Shown here piece after piece: positions 4,843-5,717 of a stretch of 5,717 bases of DNA. Both the position numbers and the translations under genes were made by a program. Numbering within the stretch: position 1 is the first letter of the stretch; every line of letters starts with the position of its first letter. The DNA is from Fimbriimonadaceae bacterium (GTDB taxonomy: Bacteria > Armatimonadota > Fimbriimonadia > Fimbriimonadales > Fimbriimonadaceae): the NCBI GenBank assembly GCA_019454665.1, contig JACFNW010000163.1, positions 1-5,717 on the forward strand, in the 5' to 3' direction. The notes beneath the pieces are model-generated. The model was given only the letters and a program-made list of their open reading frames with translations. It was not told the origin of the DNA and ran no database searches.

Positions 4843-5717
4843 ACGGAAGGCCGCGCCACCTGAACGCGCTCCACCTCATCCACAAGTGGAGCATCGAGCA
4901 TCCCTACGCGGTTCTGGCGTTCTACGCCGCGATGATGGCGCTGGCTTGGATGGCGATCCAGAAGATGCCTCGCCGCTTCGCCCCCTATGTCGAAAGCCCG
5001 ATGATCGGCGTCGTCACGATGATGCCAGGACTCTCGGCCCAGGAGATGGAGACCTACGTCTCCAAGCCCATCGAAGAACAACTGGTGAACCTCAAGGGTC
5101 TCCGCTACATCCGGAGCACGTCGCAGGACGGGTTCTCGATCGTCGCGCTCGAATACCCGTACGGCACCAACATGCAGCGCGCCATCACCGACGTCCAGTC
5201 GCTGATGAACGTGACGCAGGCCAACCTTCCGGCCACGGGCGCCAACCTCAAGCCGTCGTTCGTCGTCCCGATCGACCCCCTCAACCTGCCGATCTTGACG
5301 CTCTCGCTGCGAGGCGATCCCGAGAAAGGCTGGGACATGGTGAAGGTGCGCGAGTTCGCCGACAACACGGCGATCCAGCGCCTGAAGTCCGTGGAGAACG
5401 TGTTCTCCGTCGTGCCCTTTGGCGGCTATCGGCGACAGATGCAGGTGGTCGTGGACCGAGAGAAGCTCGCCGCTTACAAGCTCTCGATCCTCGACGTTCG
5501 CAATGCGATCGACCGAGCCAACGTCGCGGCCTCCGGCGGCACCCTTACCGATGGCGAAAACGAGGCGATCATCCGAGTCGAGACGCGCGCCTCCAGCGCA
5601 GACGACGTCGCCAACTTCCCTATCGCCGCAGCTGGTTCGCCAGAGGGCGCCCAGGCATCCACGCCCACACCGATGGGCGGAATGGGCGGCATGGCCTCCG
5701 CTCCCGCCGAAACATAA
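4839..5717 (+). CDS. RND efflux permease, N-terminal part only (stops at residue 292)
   Basis: This is the start of an RND inner-membrane proton-driven pump. An N-terminal cytoplasmic stretch with basic residues leads to TM1 (about 23-43, followed by KMPRRFAPYVESP). The porter region follows, with MPGLSAQEMETYVSKPIEEQ (62-81), GLRYIRSTSQDGFS (87-100) and the GTNMQRAITDVQ segment (109-120). Residues about 186-265 match the docking subdomain (VVDREKLAAYKLSILDVRNAI at 204-224; IIRVETRASSADDVANFPI at 244-262). The expected next element, a V-x-LRDVA strand, never appears. Instead there is a Met/Gly/Ala/Pro-rich tail (PMGGMGGM at 278-285) and a TAA stop. Full RND proteins have about 1000-1100 residues and 12 membrane helices; this one has a single helix and cannot transport alone. 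It may be the first half of a split gene, a nonsense-mutated pseudogene, or a sequencing error, and the window ends exactly at the stop. The start overlaps the adaptor stop (ATGA), with AAGG 10 nt upstream. The sequence does not decide between metal and drug RND subfamilies. Confidence 0.85.
   Translation: MNGRPRHLNALHLIHKWSIEHPYAVLAFYAAMMALAWMAIQKMPRRFAPYVESPMIGVVTMMPGLSAQEMETYVSKPIEEQLVNLKGLRYIRSTSQDGFSIVALEYPYGTNMQRAITDVQSLMNVTQANLPATGANLKPSFVVPIDPLNLPILTLSLRGDPEKGWDMVKVREFADNTAIQRLKSVENVFSVVPFGGYRRQMQVVVDREKLAAYKLSILDVRNAIDRANVAASGGTLTDGENEAIIRVETRASSADDVANFPIAAAGSPEGAQASTPTPMGGMGGMASAPAET

Overview
The window is high in G+C and comes from a diderm (Gram-negative-type) bacterium. The evidence is an outer-membrane TolC-type channel, a predicted lipoprotein, a periplasmic adaptor and the N-terminal part of an RND pump, all in one plus-strand operon. 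The phylum cannot be fixed from the sequence. The fused domain architecture and high G+C would fit a less-studied lineage such as Armatimonadota or Acidobacteriota, but that is only an impression.

Layout. Bases 1-298 hold no gene I can support. They are rich in inverted repeats: a 9-bp pair enclosing smaller stems in a cloverleaf-like outline (83-167), a perfect 7-bp hairpin (172-191) and two short dyads (241-253, 281-294). A perfect 10-bp hairpin (299-327) lies across the start codon of the first gene. Five plus-strand genes follow with almost no gaps: a small membrane-anchored periplasmic protein with an LTxxQ-like helix (301-750), a TolC/OEP outer-membrane factor (747-2027), a small YtkA/FixH-like lipoprotein (2024-2491), a 781-residue multidomain periplasmic adaptor (2497-4842), and an RND permease reading frame that stops after 292 residues (4839-5717). 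Three of the four junctions are ATGA overlaps and the fourth has a 5-nt gap, so the genes are probably one translationally coupled transcript.

How the genes fit together. Adaptor, pump and TolC partner are the three parts of a tripartite efflux machine. Several features suggest a soft-metal substrate such as Cu(I) or Ag(I). The adaptor begins with a YtkA/FixH-like domain carrying an MPGMNM motif and ends in a cupredoxin-like domain with two Cys and a CGMDM motif. Both predicted extracellular loops of the TolC protein carry methionines. The pump fragment ends in a Met/Gly-rich tail. The separate lipoprotein carries a second copy of the YtkA/FixH-like fold. The substrate is an inference; no regulator or metal ATPase is present to confirm it.

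The most notable points are the adaptor fusion (YtkA-like domain, two membrane helices, a classic adaptor with a very long coiled-coil hairpin, and a cupredoxin domain) and the in-frame stop that ends the RND protein inside its docking domain. The window ends exactly at that stop, so a split gene, a pseudogene and a natural short product cannot be told apart here.
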